Assembly (NCBI GenBank): GCA_947057505.1
Contig: CAMSEM010000029.1
Coordinates: 1 to 13,361 of the forward strand
Reading direction: 5' to 3'
Source of the DNA: an uncultured Clostridium sp.
Lineage (GTDB): Bacteria; Bacillota; Clostridia; TANB77; CAG-508
DNA length: 13,361 nucleotides
The notes under the pieces were generated by a model. The model was not told the DNA's origin. It ran no database searches and was given only the letters and a program-made list of their open reading frames with translations. Of the stretch, positions 13,352 to 13,361 are shown piece by piece; position 1 is the first letter of the stretch; the number at the start of each line of letters is the position of its first letter. The position numbers were made by a program, and so were the translations under genes.

Positions 13352-13361
13352 CAAAAAAAGC

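Overview
The window is strongly AT-rich, with Shine-Dalgarno-led genes, sigma-A promoters and a dnaG-rpoD pair. It carries feoA/feoB, a CarD-like regulator and a clostridial-style prepilin. This suggests an uncultured, probably gut-associated Clostridia-like member of the Bacillota; the assignment is inference from gene content.

Main observation: in the coding sequence I can read, codon CGG never appears as an ordinary arginine codon. It occurs in frame nine times, in five genes: the serine recombinase (1), feoB (4), a prepilin/DUF6273-like gene (2), feoA (1) and dnaG (1). In every case the zero frame hits a stop soon afterwards. Skipping exactly one base, the C, restores the conserved protein and puts a glycine (GGA or GGT) at that point. 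CGG out of frame is harmless. dnaG is essential and sits directly upstream of an intact rpoD, so decay is a poor explanation. The sequence behaves as if CGG is either a +1 frameshift codon or part of a four-base glycine codon CGGW. Read this way, feoA, dnaG and the prepilin are full-length genes.

Layout. 1-460: two convergent small units, a putative antisense RNA and a 45-residue ORF that share a 23-base repeat over the ORF start. 667-1574: a metallo-beta-lactamase-fold gene flanked by two copies of a double-hairpin element. 1675-3597: a small SHOCT-like ORF and a large serine recombinase. The recombinase's last codons and stop lie in feoB DNA, so its element is integrated in feoB. 3532-4900 (minus): the truncated 5' part of feoB. 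5297-6840 (plus): a secreted prepilin-like protein lying between feoB and feoA. 6995-7229 (minus): feoA. 7564-8136: a coiled-coil protein. 8195-8656: dUTPase. 8739-8846: a possible small basic protein. 8972-9535: CarD-like regulator. 9690-12644: dnaG-rpoD operon. 12881-13165: unknown small protein. 13275-13351: tRNA-Met(CAT).

Functionally the right half is housekeeping: nucleotide-pool sanitation, transcription regulation, primase, principal sigma factor and a tRNA. The left half is accessory: a mobile element inserted in the ferrous-iron transporter, with cargo or neighbouring genes. Two genes (7564 and 12881) share an unusual start region in which a perfect hairpin lies between the ribosome binding site and the ATG.
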